Source of the DNA: a virus
Length of the DNA: 26,844 nucleotides
Strand: one strand, 5' to 3'
IMG/VR virus record: IMGVR_UViG_3300027906_000123
Coordinates: 1-26,844 of that record
Positions 6,243 through 11,757 of this stretch are shown here, one piece after another. Within the stretch, counting starts at the first letter, position 1, and each line of letters begins with the position of its first letter. The notes beneath the pieces are model-generated. The model worked only from the letters and a program-made list of their open reading frames with translations. It had not been told where the DNA came from and did not search any database. A program made the position numbers and the translations under genes.

Positions 6243-6267
6243 GGGGGTGGGAGCGGGGCTATGGGGG
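6243..6267 (+). other. G-quadruplex motif in the 6072-6365 intergenic region
   Basis: Four runs of G (5, 3, 4 and 5) separated by loops of 1, 3 and 4 bases, in an otherwise AT-rich genome: a textbook G4-forming pattern on the plus strand. It lies just before the palindromic tract at 6274-6326 in a 294-bp gene-free stretch. The rest of that stretch holds a C/T-rich and A/G-rich imperfect hairpin near 6157-6188. Confidence 0.6.
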
Positions 6268-6273
6268 TTATCG

Positions 6274-6293
6274 CGGTATATATAAGTATACCG
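6274..6293. promoter_or_regulatory. Inverted repeat CGGTATA / TATACCG
   Basis: A 7-bp perfect inverted repeat with a 6-base AT spacer, flanked by CGCG on both sides. It could be an operator, an RNAP or initiator site, or a small hairpin. It sits between the G-quadruplex motif and the palindrome at 6313. Confidence 0.4.
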
Positions 6294-6312
6294 TGTTGCG
6301 CGACTTTAAGCC

Positions 6313-6326
6313 CATTTCATGAAATG
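6313..6326. promoter_or_regulatory. Perfect 14-bp palindrome CATTTCATGAAATG
   Basis: A fully symmetrical site 39 bases upstream of a small plus-strand reading frame, as expected of a dimeric repressor operator. A half-site variant, TTCCATGAA, follows at 6330. Confidence 0.45.
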
Positions 6327-6365
6327 ACTTTCCATGAACCCTAAATGTAGTAGGCTGTCTGAGCT

Positions 6366-6494
6366 ATGTCAGATTTAATTCTATCGCTGCAGGCAGCTAT
6401 TAACGAGCTGGACGAAACTAAAGACTATAAAGCGGTGAGAGTATTAAAGAGAGCCATAGAACAGGCTAAGAAAATAGGATCTATCCTTAAATAA
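6366..6494 (+). CDS. Small helical protein, 42 residues (tentative)
   Basis: ATG to TAA gives MSDLILSLQAAINELDETKD followed by a basic helical half ending KKIGSILK: one or two amphipathic helices with regular heptad hydrophobics. It runs against the surrounding minus-strand genes and overlaps the end of the nuclease gene tail to tail by 8 bases. Support comes from the coherent amphipathic pattern and from the palindrome upstream. Against it, no Shine-Dalgarno is visible and the length is short enough for chance. Confidence 0.42.
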   Translation: MSDLILSLQAAINELDETKDYKAVRVLKRAIEQAKKIGSILK

Positions 6495-6915
6495 CGTCTG
6501 TATATCCTTTATTTTCTAGTAGTCCCCATGCATTTACATGCATTACCCACGGAGATTTACAGGAATTACTTAAAGGAAAAGAGAAAGTCTTCTTACCTAT
6601 GATCAAATCGTAGGGAATTATTAGGAATAACTGGTGTCTTAGAGCTACGAAGACGTATATATCTATGTCTTCTATGTTTGGAACAGTAGTTTTCCTAGCT
6701 CCAGATCTCATAGTCCACCTATAAGTGGACCCTCTTTGAGAGTCTGAGGACTTAACTTGAATTTTTTTTATGAACTTATTCTTGGTAGCTATCTTATCGT
6801 AGGGTGCATAGTCACCCTCTGGGGTAGATACTACCCAATCTCGTTTTAATAGTTCAGCTGTAACTATAGATTCAGCTACACATCCTGATTGTCTGTTGCA
6901 ATTACTTGGTCGCAT
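6487..6915 (-). CDS. PD-(D/E)XK family nuclease
   Basis: The 142-residue protein has the restriction-endonuclease fold signature: E15 in GCVAESIVTAELLKRDW, D40 in GDYAPYDKI, then Q53-V-K55 in KKIQVKSS. This E...D...QVK pattern matches the PD-(D/E)XK group that includes intron-associated homing endonucleases and phage Holliday-junction-type nucleases. I start at ATG 6915, which overlaps the end of the helicase gene by 14 bases. A TTG at 6966 would also be in frame but would overlap by 65 bases. Coupling to the helicase gene suggests a role in replication or recombination intermediates. A homing role is possible, but no intron is visible beside it. Confidence 0.75.
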   Translation of the reverse strand: MRPSNCNRQSGCVAESIVTAELLKRDWVVSTPEGDYAPYDKIATKNKFIKKIQVKSSDSQRGSTYRWTMRSGARKTTVPNIEDIDIYVFVALRHQLFLIIPYDLIIGKKTFSFPLSNSCKSPWVMHVNAWGLLENKGYTDVI

Positions 6916-8284
6916 ACCCAAAAGAATCTCTGGGCGGTGCATCTGGCAGATCACTAATATTATCAATTAGAGAAGGAACTCTCATTTTAGTATATTGGGG
7001 TACAAATTCTACATCTACTTCCCCTACAGGCCCATTCCTTTGTTTGGCAACTATTAAAGACAATGGATATGGCCTATCCATCTTATTGTCAATGGCATTG
7101 TCCCTATGAATCATGACAACAACATCGGCATCTTGCTCGATAGCCCCGCTATCTCTTAGGTCAGTTAGCCTAGGTTTCCTGTCATTCTTTGCTCCTTCGC
7201 GGGATAATTGAGATAAGCATACTACTGGTACGTTTAGTTCTCTGGCTATTTGTTTAAGAGCGGAGGAGTATGCTGCTATTTCTCTATCTCTAGTTTCGTA
7301 TTTCTTATTTGTGCTTATGATCTGAAGGTAATCTACAATGATCATATCAATACCGAAGTCTCGTTTATATCTTTTAGATTTAGATTTAATTTGATGGATT
7401 GTAGAGGAGGGGGAGTCATCTATGAAGATGGGGTACTTTGCTACATAATCAATGCCTAAGGAAATTTTTTTTAATTGGTCATTTGACAGATCACCTTGTA
7501 GACAATCTCTGTAATTGAGGTTCATCTTGGAGCATATGGATCTCATCATGATTTCTGGTGCTGACATCTCTAAGGAAAAGAACAGAACCTTTTTACCTGC
7601 TTGAGCTGCAGCATCTGCTATACAGATTCCTAGTGATGTCTTACCTACTGATGGTCTAGCTGCAATGATATTGAGATGTCTATTGTTAAGACCGTTAATC
7701 ATTTTATCTAGGTTGGTGAGACCTGTTGTTATACCAGTGACCTTACCTTTATTTTCAAAACAAGTTTGGAAAAATTCTACAGCTTCAGGTGCTACTTCCT
7801 TATAAGTCTTTATAGACGTTTCTTTATCCTTATCCCTGCATAGACCCTCTACGCTCTCGTAAAGGCCTTCTAGTACCCCTGCAGGCTCAGCATGACCATC
7901 TGTTGATATTCTATGAGATACCTCATCGCACAGCTTCTTAGTTTCTCTGGCTTTGTGTAGGTCAGTTAGTATTCCATAGTAGTACTCCCAGTTGAACGAA
8001 GAGGGAGTTAATGATTCACATTCGTCCATGAATGCTATGGCATTTGTTTCCCTGTTGGATTTCAGTAGCTCATGGGAGATAGATACCCTGTCTACGATCT
8101 TACCTGTCTCGTTTAGCTTTAAGATAACCACCATTGCGTTGACGCAACTGTGGTTCGTTAAGAGTTGTAGTGGTTTTTCTGTTTTACCTAGAAGCTTATC
8201 TACAACTTCAGGGTCCATCATTATGCAACCTAGGAGAGCCTTTTCTGCGGTAGGGTCTTCTAAGTGGGTTTTCTTATTGCTCAT
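6902..8284 (-). CDS. dnaB: DnaB-like replicative DNA helicase
   Basis: The 460-residue protein has both DnaB domains. The N-terminal domain begins DPTAEKALLGCIMMDPEVVD. The RecA-like domain carries Walker A AARPSVGKTS (208-217), FFSLEM (235-240), Walker B DMIIVDYLQI (313-322), the VVCLSQLSR sensor (354-362) and LRDSGAIEQDADVV (376-389), all standard for DnaB and about the usual length. As a hexamer it unwinds the replication fork 5' to 3'. The start ATG 8284 is preceded closely by AAAGGA. The downstream nuclease overlaps its end, and a winged-helix gene and AT-rich repeats lie upstream, which suggests that origin, initiator and helicase are adjacent. No primase or polymerase is in the window. 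Confidence 0.95.
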   Translation of the reverse strand: MSNKKTHLEDPTAEKALLGCIMMDPEVVDKLLGKTEKPLQLLTNHSCVNAMVVILKLNETGKIVDRVSISHELLKSNRETNAIAFMDECESLTPSSFNWEYYYGILTDLHKARETKKLCDEVSHRISTDGHAEPAGVLEGLYESVEGLCRDKDKETSIKTYKEVAPEAVEFFQTCFENKGKVTGITTGLTNLDKMINGLNNRHLNIIAARPSVGKTSLGICIADAAAQAGKKVLFFSLEMSAPEIMMRSICSKMNLNYRDCLQGDLSNDQLKKISLGIDYVAKYPIFIDDSPSSTIHQIKSKSKRYKRDFGIDMIIVDYLQIISTNKKYETRDREIAAYSSALKQIARELNVPVVCLSQLSREGAKNDRKPRLTDLRDSGAIEQDADVVVMIHRDNAIDNKMDRPYPLSLIVAKQRNGPVGEVDVEFVPQYTKMRVPSLIDNISDLPDAPPRDSFGYATK

Positions 8285-8296
8285 TTCCTTTGTGAT

Positions 8297-8358
8297 AGAG
8301 ATATTAATTAACTAAAGATATTAATGTGTATTATTTACTTGTGTTAGAGATATTAGTA
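8297..8358. repeat. AT-rich tract with three AGATATTAAT-type direct repeats
   Basis: AGAGATATTAAT (8297), AAAGATATTAATG (8314) and AGAGATATTAGTA (8346) lie in the 117-bp gap before the helicase gene, followed by a run of TATA repeats to 8380. This is suitable as a DNA-unwinding element or protein-binding repeats. It lies within 100 bp of the iteron-like repeats at 8438-8540. Confidence 0.5.
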
Positions 8359-8401
8359 TTATATAATATATATATGTGATATAGATGATACCCCTTGGTT
8401 A

Positions 8402-8761
8402 TCAGGAGTATTTTTCGTATATTTCCCTATTAACTGGGTCATTTTCCATAACAGTTAGTTCATTTTCCTCAACTGCTCTGTCTTTTTCCATAGTTACGCT
8501 TAGGTTATTTTCCATAACAGTTGGGTTATTTTCCACACTGTGATCTATTCCTGTGTAGGTGTTAACCTTGGATCTGTTATTTGTTTTAACTACTAAGCCT
8601 TTTGCTTCCAGTTTTGGGAGTTTCTTGTTGATAGTCTTCCATGTGATGCCTGTCTTCGATGCGATTCTATTAACGCTCATGTCGCTTTCACAAAGTAGGC
8701 ATACATAGATCCTAAAGCTTTGTGCATCTAGTCTTATTCTGTTCAGTTGTGCTATTGTCAT
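8402..8761 (-). CDS. Winged-helix DNA-binding protein, candidate replication initiator or regulator
   Basis: Residues 1-70 form a winged helix-turn-helix: FRIYVCLLCESDMSVNRIAS, then KTGITWKTINKKLPKLEAKG as the recognition-helix region, then LVVKTNNRSKVNTY as the wing. Residues 75-115 are a degenerate 7-residue repeat (MENnlTV) that matches the 21-bp DNA repeats in the gene. This layout, a winged-helix protein with iterons inside its own gene next to a helicase gene, is like lambda O, though length and sequence differ. It could equally be a transcriptional switch for the divergent genes, since it faces the main divergent boundary of the window. Its ATG follows a structured RNA with an 8-U tract and has no Shine-Dalgarno. 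Confidence 0.7.
   Translation of the reverse strand: MTIAQLNRIRLDAQSFRIYVCLLCESDMSVNRIASKTGITWKTINKKLPKLEAKGLVVKTNNRSKVNTYTGIDHSVENNPTVMENNLSVTMEKDRAVEENELTVMENDPVNREIYEKYS
8438..8540. repeat. Five iteron-like 21-bp repeats inside the winged-helix gene
   Basis: The core A/TTTTTCC recurs at 8441, 8462, 8483, 8507 and 8528, at spacings of 21, 21, 24 and 21 bases. The two best copies share ATTTTCCATAACAGTT exactly. The period is two helical turns, so all copies face one side of the DNA. The repeats also encode a 7-residue peptide repeat, so protein-level selection is an alternative explanation. Confidence 0.6.
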
Positions 8762-8766
8762 TGTTC

Positions 8767-8855
8767 AAAAAAAACTCCCCCAGCGAGTCAAGTTAATTGC
8801 AGAGGTGGCGCTAGGAATGAGCAGAACTAGCTAGAGCCCTTGACCCGTAGGGGGA
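8767..8855 (-). ncRNA. Structured leader or small RNA ending in a U8 tract, before the winged-helix gene
   Basis: On the minus strand UCCCCC/GGGGGA closes an internal loop, then GUCAAG/CUUGAC, then a GGC-UCUA-GCUAG / CUAGC-GCC hairpin. The closing stem is followed by GUUUUUUUU and, 5 bases on, by the ATG of the winged-helix gene. The form is that of an intrinsic terminator or attenuator placed in the leader of the gene. Confidence 0.55.
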
Positions 8856-8900
8856 TAAATTTATTGTTGTTATTGTGGAAGACCGCTAACCTGCTCTTGG

Positions 8901-8962
8901 CCTTGCCACCCTCTGCGTTGAGAAAGCTAGGCATTAGCCAAAAATGGCACAAGGTTTTTTTT
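8901..8962 (+). terminator. Terminator-like hairpin with U8 directly before the 8970 start codon
   Basis: CCTTGCCA (8901-8908) pairs with TGG-CA-CAAGG (8945-8954, two-base bulge), followed by eight U and then A8-TG. The GCCACC segment used in this stem is the same one that can pair with GGTGGC at 8804-8809. The two folds exclude each other, as in an attenuator. Confidence 0.55.
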
Positions 8963-8969
8963 AAAAAAA

Positions 8970-9707
8970 ATGTATTTTGATGAAAAGCTCCTGAAAAAAA
9001 TAGCAGAAACAGGGGTTATAACCCTCCCTCAAATGAAGCTAGTATGGGAGGTTATGCAGGAAAAAATGCTTGAAAGACTGGTTGAAGATCAGGAATCAAT
9101 AGACTTAGGCTTTGCTGAATTATATCCAATACCATATAGGGCGAACTGGAAGAATAGTCTCTATGATGAGTTCAAAAACATAGGTCAAGACTTCAAAGGC
9201 AAAGGTCATGATGCTTGTGTAAGCATTGCTCAAGACAAGGGATTATGGGCAGAAATGAGTAATACAAGATTGCTAGCATTTAAGAATGAACATATTTATT
9301 GGGGCCTTGAAATCACACCAAAGAAGAACTGGTGGGATAATACAATTAGATCTGAAAAGAATAAACGGTCAAACCTAAGTGCTGCAGATTATTGCAGATA
9401 TGTGGCGAAGTCTGTTTACAAACTAAAAGGAAAACTACTAGATGTCTATCGTTCGTTCATATCGCAAGCGTCTATCCCGTGTGGGGGCATTCGCAACAGT
9501 CGCACTGCAGGGGGCCATTTCCTTGTGCCGTTCATTAAGTCCCGTCAAGTGTCTGCCAAACATCCTGATAACAGGGGGCCGATTGATGTGGTGGTCAATC
9601 TTCGGGATGCCTTACACGCAAATGGTGGACTCGACCACACGGCTGGCGAGATACCGAGAGTGCTGGCAGTGTCCGATATTCAACCACAAGAGAAAGACTT
9701 GCGGTAG
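8970..9707 (+). CDS. Unknown 245-residue protein, first gene of the late block
   Basis: No family is recognised. Residues 1-157 read as a soluble, aromatic-rich domain (notable: WGLEITPKKNWWDNTIRSEK). The last 88 residues are coded by DNA that is also open in a second frame (gene at 9442), where GC content rises sharply, and these residues look less like a natural domain. Either the two genes overlap by 266 bases, or the true end of this protein lies nearer 9440 and has been extended by a lost stop. The ATG follows a T8A8 tract with no Shine-Dalgarno, so translation may be leader-dependent or low. Confidence 0.65.
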   Translation: MYFDEKLLKKIAETGVITLPQMKLVWEVMQEKMLERLVEDQESIDLGFAELYPIPYRANWKNSLYDEFKNIGQDFKGKGHDACVSIAQDKGLWAEMSNTRLLAFKNEHIYWGLEITPKKNWWDNTIRSEKNKRSNLSAADYCRYVAKSVYKLKGKLLDVYRSFISQASIPCGGIRNSRTAGGHFLVPFIKSRQVSAKHPDNRGPIDVVVNLRDALHANGGLDHTAGEIPRVLAVSDIQPQEKDLR

Positions 9708-9819
9708 CCATGAAGAGCCTGAATTAGGCTGTATGTGCTATATGCCACTGAAAACTAAATACAAAGATGCAACATGCTGGGGAAGAGATAACGAATTAGA
9801 ATTTGGATGGAATGAGTGA
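9442..9819 (+). CDS. Cysteine-rich putative zinc-binding phage protein
   Basis: The 125-residue protein has a C-terminal half that is a clear zinc-ribbon-like pattern: CWQC, then CG, then GCMC, then CW (YRECWQCPIFNHKRKTCG... ELGCMCYMPLKTKYKD ATCW). I recall similar cysteine-rich proteins ending in GW next to terminase and portal genes in tailed phages. The first 75 residues are basic with a hydrophobic stretch VGAFATVALQGAISL that might be a membrane segment. The ATG has AAAGGAAAA about 10 bases upstream and an in-frame TAG right before it. Residues 1-88 overlap the end of the 8970 gene in another frame. The zinc part requires this frame, so this gene is real. Confidence 0.68.
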   Translation: MSIVRSYRKRLSRVGAFATVALQGAISLCRSLSPVKCLPNILITGGRLMWWSIFGMPYTQMVDSTTRLARYRECWQCPIFNHKRKTCGSHEEPELGCMCYMPLKTKYKDATCWGRDNELEFGWNE

Positions 9820-10456
9820 TACAGGAATAATGCAAGAAGACGAAAGACCTATGGATATGCCAGAGGGTGAGACTACTGTTGTCCCACCTACAAAGGGGAT
9901 GTTCTCAGCTAAAGAAGCTAAACAAGCCGCAGCTAGTACTGGATTAGTAGCTGTTAAAAGAAAGAAATATTCTGAGTTAAAGAAGCTTGGAGACTTCATA
10001 GAGAATGAAGGAGTTGTAAAGACCAGCATTGGTTATGTTTTCCTATCAGCAGAGAAGCTTGAACCATTAATGCAGCTTGCTGCTGATATAGCATATGAAT
10101 CTGATGATGATGCAATAAAGCTACAAGCAATAAGTAAAGCTGTTGAAGTATCTAAACAACTCACCGAATCCGCTAAAATATGCGGGAATATGGTGAATAA
10201 TAAGCAATTGAAGTCCGAAGAAACTAAAAAGAAAGCTAGCTTCATGCCCGGACAACAACTAACACCAATACAAATCAATGACCCAAAACAAGTCACTATC
10301 AGCGGAGGACAGCCTGACAGCGGAACAAGCTCAGGAGGCGATAATATTAACGCTAAAGAAAATGCAGGACAAACCGAGCCCAGCTTTCATGGCGGGGATA
10401 ATGTCGCAAGCACTGGATCTGAAGACCAGCATGGCGAAGAAAGCAGCGGAAGTTAA
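9812..10456 (+). CDS. Unknown 214-residue protein, possible small terminase-like or accessory head protein
   Basis: I start at ATG 9812, which overlaps the previous stop. A TTG at 9803 would add three residues. Residues 25-140 are helical and alternate Lys/Glu-rich (KEAKQAAASTGLVAVKRKKY; LGDFIENEGVVKTSIGYVFL; DAIKLQAISKAVEVSKQLTE). Residues 150-214 are Gly/Ser-rich and disordered, and are encoded in DNA shared with the next gene in another frame. The position just before the lysozyme and terminase genes and the helical core would fit a small terminase subunit, but no helix-turn-helix is certain. Confidence 0.7.
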   Translation: MSDTGIMQEDERPMDMPEGETTVVPPTKGMFSAKEAKQAAASTGLVAVKRKKYSELKKLGDFIENEGVVKTSIGYVFLSAEKLEPLMQLAADIAYESDDDAIKLQAISKAVEVSKQLTESAKICGNMVNNKQLKSEETKKKASFMPGQQLTPIQINDPKQVTISGGQPDSGTSSGGDNINAKENAGQTEPSFHGGDNVASTGSEDQHGEESSGS

Positions 10457-10721
10457 AGTAGAAAATTTAATCTTATTTGATAAGAAGCAAAGCGACTATG
10501 GTAGTAAGAATATAGCAGCTTGGGAGAAGAAAAACTTAAACATATTAGGTGTTGGATTTCGGCTAAATGATAAATTGCAAAGAATGATGAACCTAACATG
10601 GAAACGGATAGAGAACAAAGAATCGTCAGAAGCACAGAATGAGCCTATGCTAGACACAGCGAAAGACATAGAGAACTACGGTACAATACTGGAGTTACTA
10701 GAGTCCGATGAATGGAGTTAA
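10278..10721 (+). CDS. Unknown 147-residue helical protein
   Basis: The N-terminal part is helical (TAEQAQEAIILTLKKMQDKP) and lies over the Gly/Ser-rich tail of the previous gene for 179 bases in a different frame. The C-terminal half is acidic and helical (DTAKDIENYGTILELLESDE). No family is recognised. The coherent amphipathic pattern in the overlap suggests this frame is the older one and the tail of the upstream gene was created by overprinting. It ends 4 bases before a small basic gene. Confidence 0.68.
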   Translation: MTQNKSLSAEDSLTAEQAQEAIILTLKKMQDKPSPAFMAGIMSQALDLKTSMAKKAAEVKVENLILFDKKQSDYGSKNIAAWEKKNLNILGVGFRLNDKLQRMMNLTWKRIENKESSEAQNEPMLDTAKDIENYGTILELLESDEWS

Positions 10722-10725
10722 TATT

Positions 10726-10839
10726 ATGCCAACAGCAGGAAAGAAAAAATTCCCGTACACGAAGAAGGGAAAAGAAGAGGCGAGGAAATACGCTAAGAAA
10801 AAAGGTTTAACCGTTAAAAATAAAAAAGGTAAATATTAA
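10726..10839 (+). CDS. Small Lys/Gly-rich basic protein, 37 residues
   Basis: Begins MPTAGKKKFPYTKKGKEEAR and ends KKGKY: very basic, with an aromatic FPYTK core. I recall very similar short proteins (GKKKFPYT.KG...A) in structural modules of many marine phages, of unknown function, possibly DNA-binding virion components. Its TAA overlaps the lysozyme ATG (TAATG). Confidence 0.72.
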   Translation: MPTAGKKKFPYTKKGKEEARKYAKKKGLTVKNKKGKY

Positions 10840-11501
10840 TGGCTGATCCAAGATTAAAAAAATCAAGACCTACTCAAGCTCAATCATTATATGATTATAT
10901 TGTTAGGAGCGAAGGTAGAGGAAAAGAAGGAAGACCCGGTTACGCTTATAAAGATCATAAGGGTAATTTAACAATAGGGGTTGGACATCTTGTTACTGCC
11001 AATGATCCAGTCCTTAAAAGGATAGCAGGTGGAAATTATGACGCAATTAGGTCTGGCCGAATGCCTTTAAGCAATAAGCAGATGCAGCAATTGTTTGATC
11101 ATGATTCTCAATCTAAGATCAAACTAGCAAAGAGGAAGATTAAAAACTTTGATAATCTATCTAAATCAATGCAGAATGCTGTAGTTGATGGATTTTTCAG
11201 GGGTGACTTATCTGGTAGCCCTAAGACTTTAAAGTTAATCAACAGTGGGGATTTTAAAGGGGCGGCTATAGAGTACTTAAATAATAATGAGTACAGGAAA
11301 TCTAAAAAAGATAAAACTGGTGTAGCTCCAAGAATGGAGCGTAATGCTGCTATTTTTAAGTTAGCTTCTCCTGCAACTGTTAAGCCTTCTATTCCTTCAA
11401 GAAGAACAATTCCACCAGTAACTAAAAGACCATTATTAAGTGAGGGTGTTGTAAAGGGATCAGACGGACAGTCTTATTTCAGGATCAGGAAATCAAGGTA
11501 A
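10839..11501 (+). CDS. T4-type lysozyme (glycoside hydrolase family 24 fold)
   Basis: The 220-residue protein cleaves the peptidoglycan glycan strand. The catalytic triad spacing equals that of T4 lysozyme (E11, D20, T26): here E30 and D39 in EGRPGYAYKDHKG and T45 in NLTIGVGH. The N-terminal signature YDYIVRSEG and the later NAVVDGFFRGD fit the family. There is no signal peptide or membrane segment, so it would need a holin, or it acts from the virion. The C-terminal 50 residues are Pro/Arg/Lys-rich and not part of the enzyme fold. It lies in the structural block, which favours a virion-associated or end-of-infection lysin. No holin is certain in the window. Confidence 0.85.
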   Translation: MADPRLKKSRPTQAQSLYDYIVRSEGRGKEGRPGYAYKDHKGNLTIGVGHLVTANDPVLKRIAGGNYDAIRSGRMPLSNKQMQQLFDHDSQSKIKLAKRKIKNFDNLSKSMQNAVVDGFFRGDLSGSPKTLKLINSGDFKGAAIEYLNNNEYRKSKKDKTGVAPRMERNAAIFKLASPATVKPSIPSRRTIPPVTKRPLLSEGVVKGSDGQSYFRIRKSR

Positions 11502-11505
11502 CTAC

Positions 11506-11757
11506 ATGAACGAGACACAAAAAGCTATGGCTAGGAAAGTGTCTAATATTATTTCAGAACACTTCGGTCATGGTTTAGTTGTACTCGCTAGTAACGAGAT
11601 GGAAAGAGAAGACTATATAAGTTTAAGATTTTACGGAGGGGCGTTAACAGCAATCGGTATGGCTGAATACGCAAAGACATCTATAGCTGACTTATTAGGT
11701 GATGAGTCAGCTAACCCAGAAGATCTTGATGGGTTAGATTCTAAGGAGCTTGGCTGA
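11506..11757 (+). CDS. Unknown 83-residue protein
   Basis: Short soluble protein, helical start (NETQKAMARKVSNIISEHFG) then a mixed core (LVVLASNEMEREDYISLRFY GGALTAIGMAEYAKT) and an acidic tail. No family is recognised. It follows the lysozyme by 4 bases and runs convergently into the terminase gene, overlapping its end by 24 bases. Confidence 0.65.
   Translation: MNETQKAMARKVSNIISEHFGHGLVVLASNEMEREDYISLRFYGGALTAIGMAEYAKTSIADLLGDESANPEDLDGLDSKELG

Larger units (their letters stand above)
8767..8962. repeat. Large imperfect inverted repeat filling the divergent intergenic region
   Basis: Arms pair across a centre near 8857: A8-C (8767-8775) with G-T8 (8954-8962); TCAA (8788) with TTGA (8918); GCAGAGGTGGC (8799-8809) with GCCACC-C-TCTGC (8905-8916); GAGCAG (8819-8824) with CTGCTC (8891-8896). 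It separates the minus-strand replication block from the plus-strand late block. It can be read as one long rod-shaped RNA or as two related RNAs on opposite strands. Confidence 0.65.

Noticed and set aside
6916-6966. TTG start for the nuclease gene
   Set aside because: It would overlap the helicase gene by 65 bases, while ATG 6915 gives a normal 14-base overlap and keeps the whole nuclease motif.
8521-8540. DnaA box in TTATTTTCCACAC
   Set aside because: It differs from TTATCCACA by inserted Ts and fits better as one copy of the 21-bp repeat.
8970-9819. Single frameshifted gene spanning 8970-9819
   Set aside because: The second frame has its own ATG, ribosome site and a preceding in-frame stop, so two overlapping genes are simpler. 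A frameshift cannot be fully excluded.
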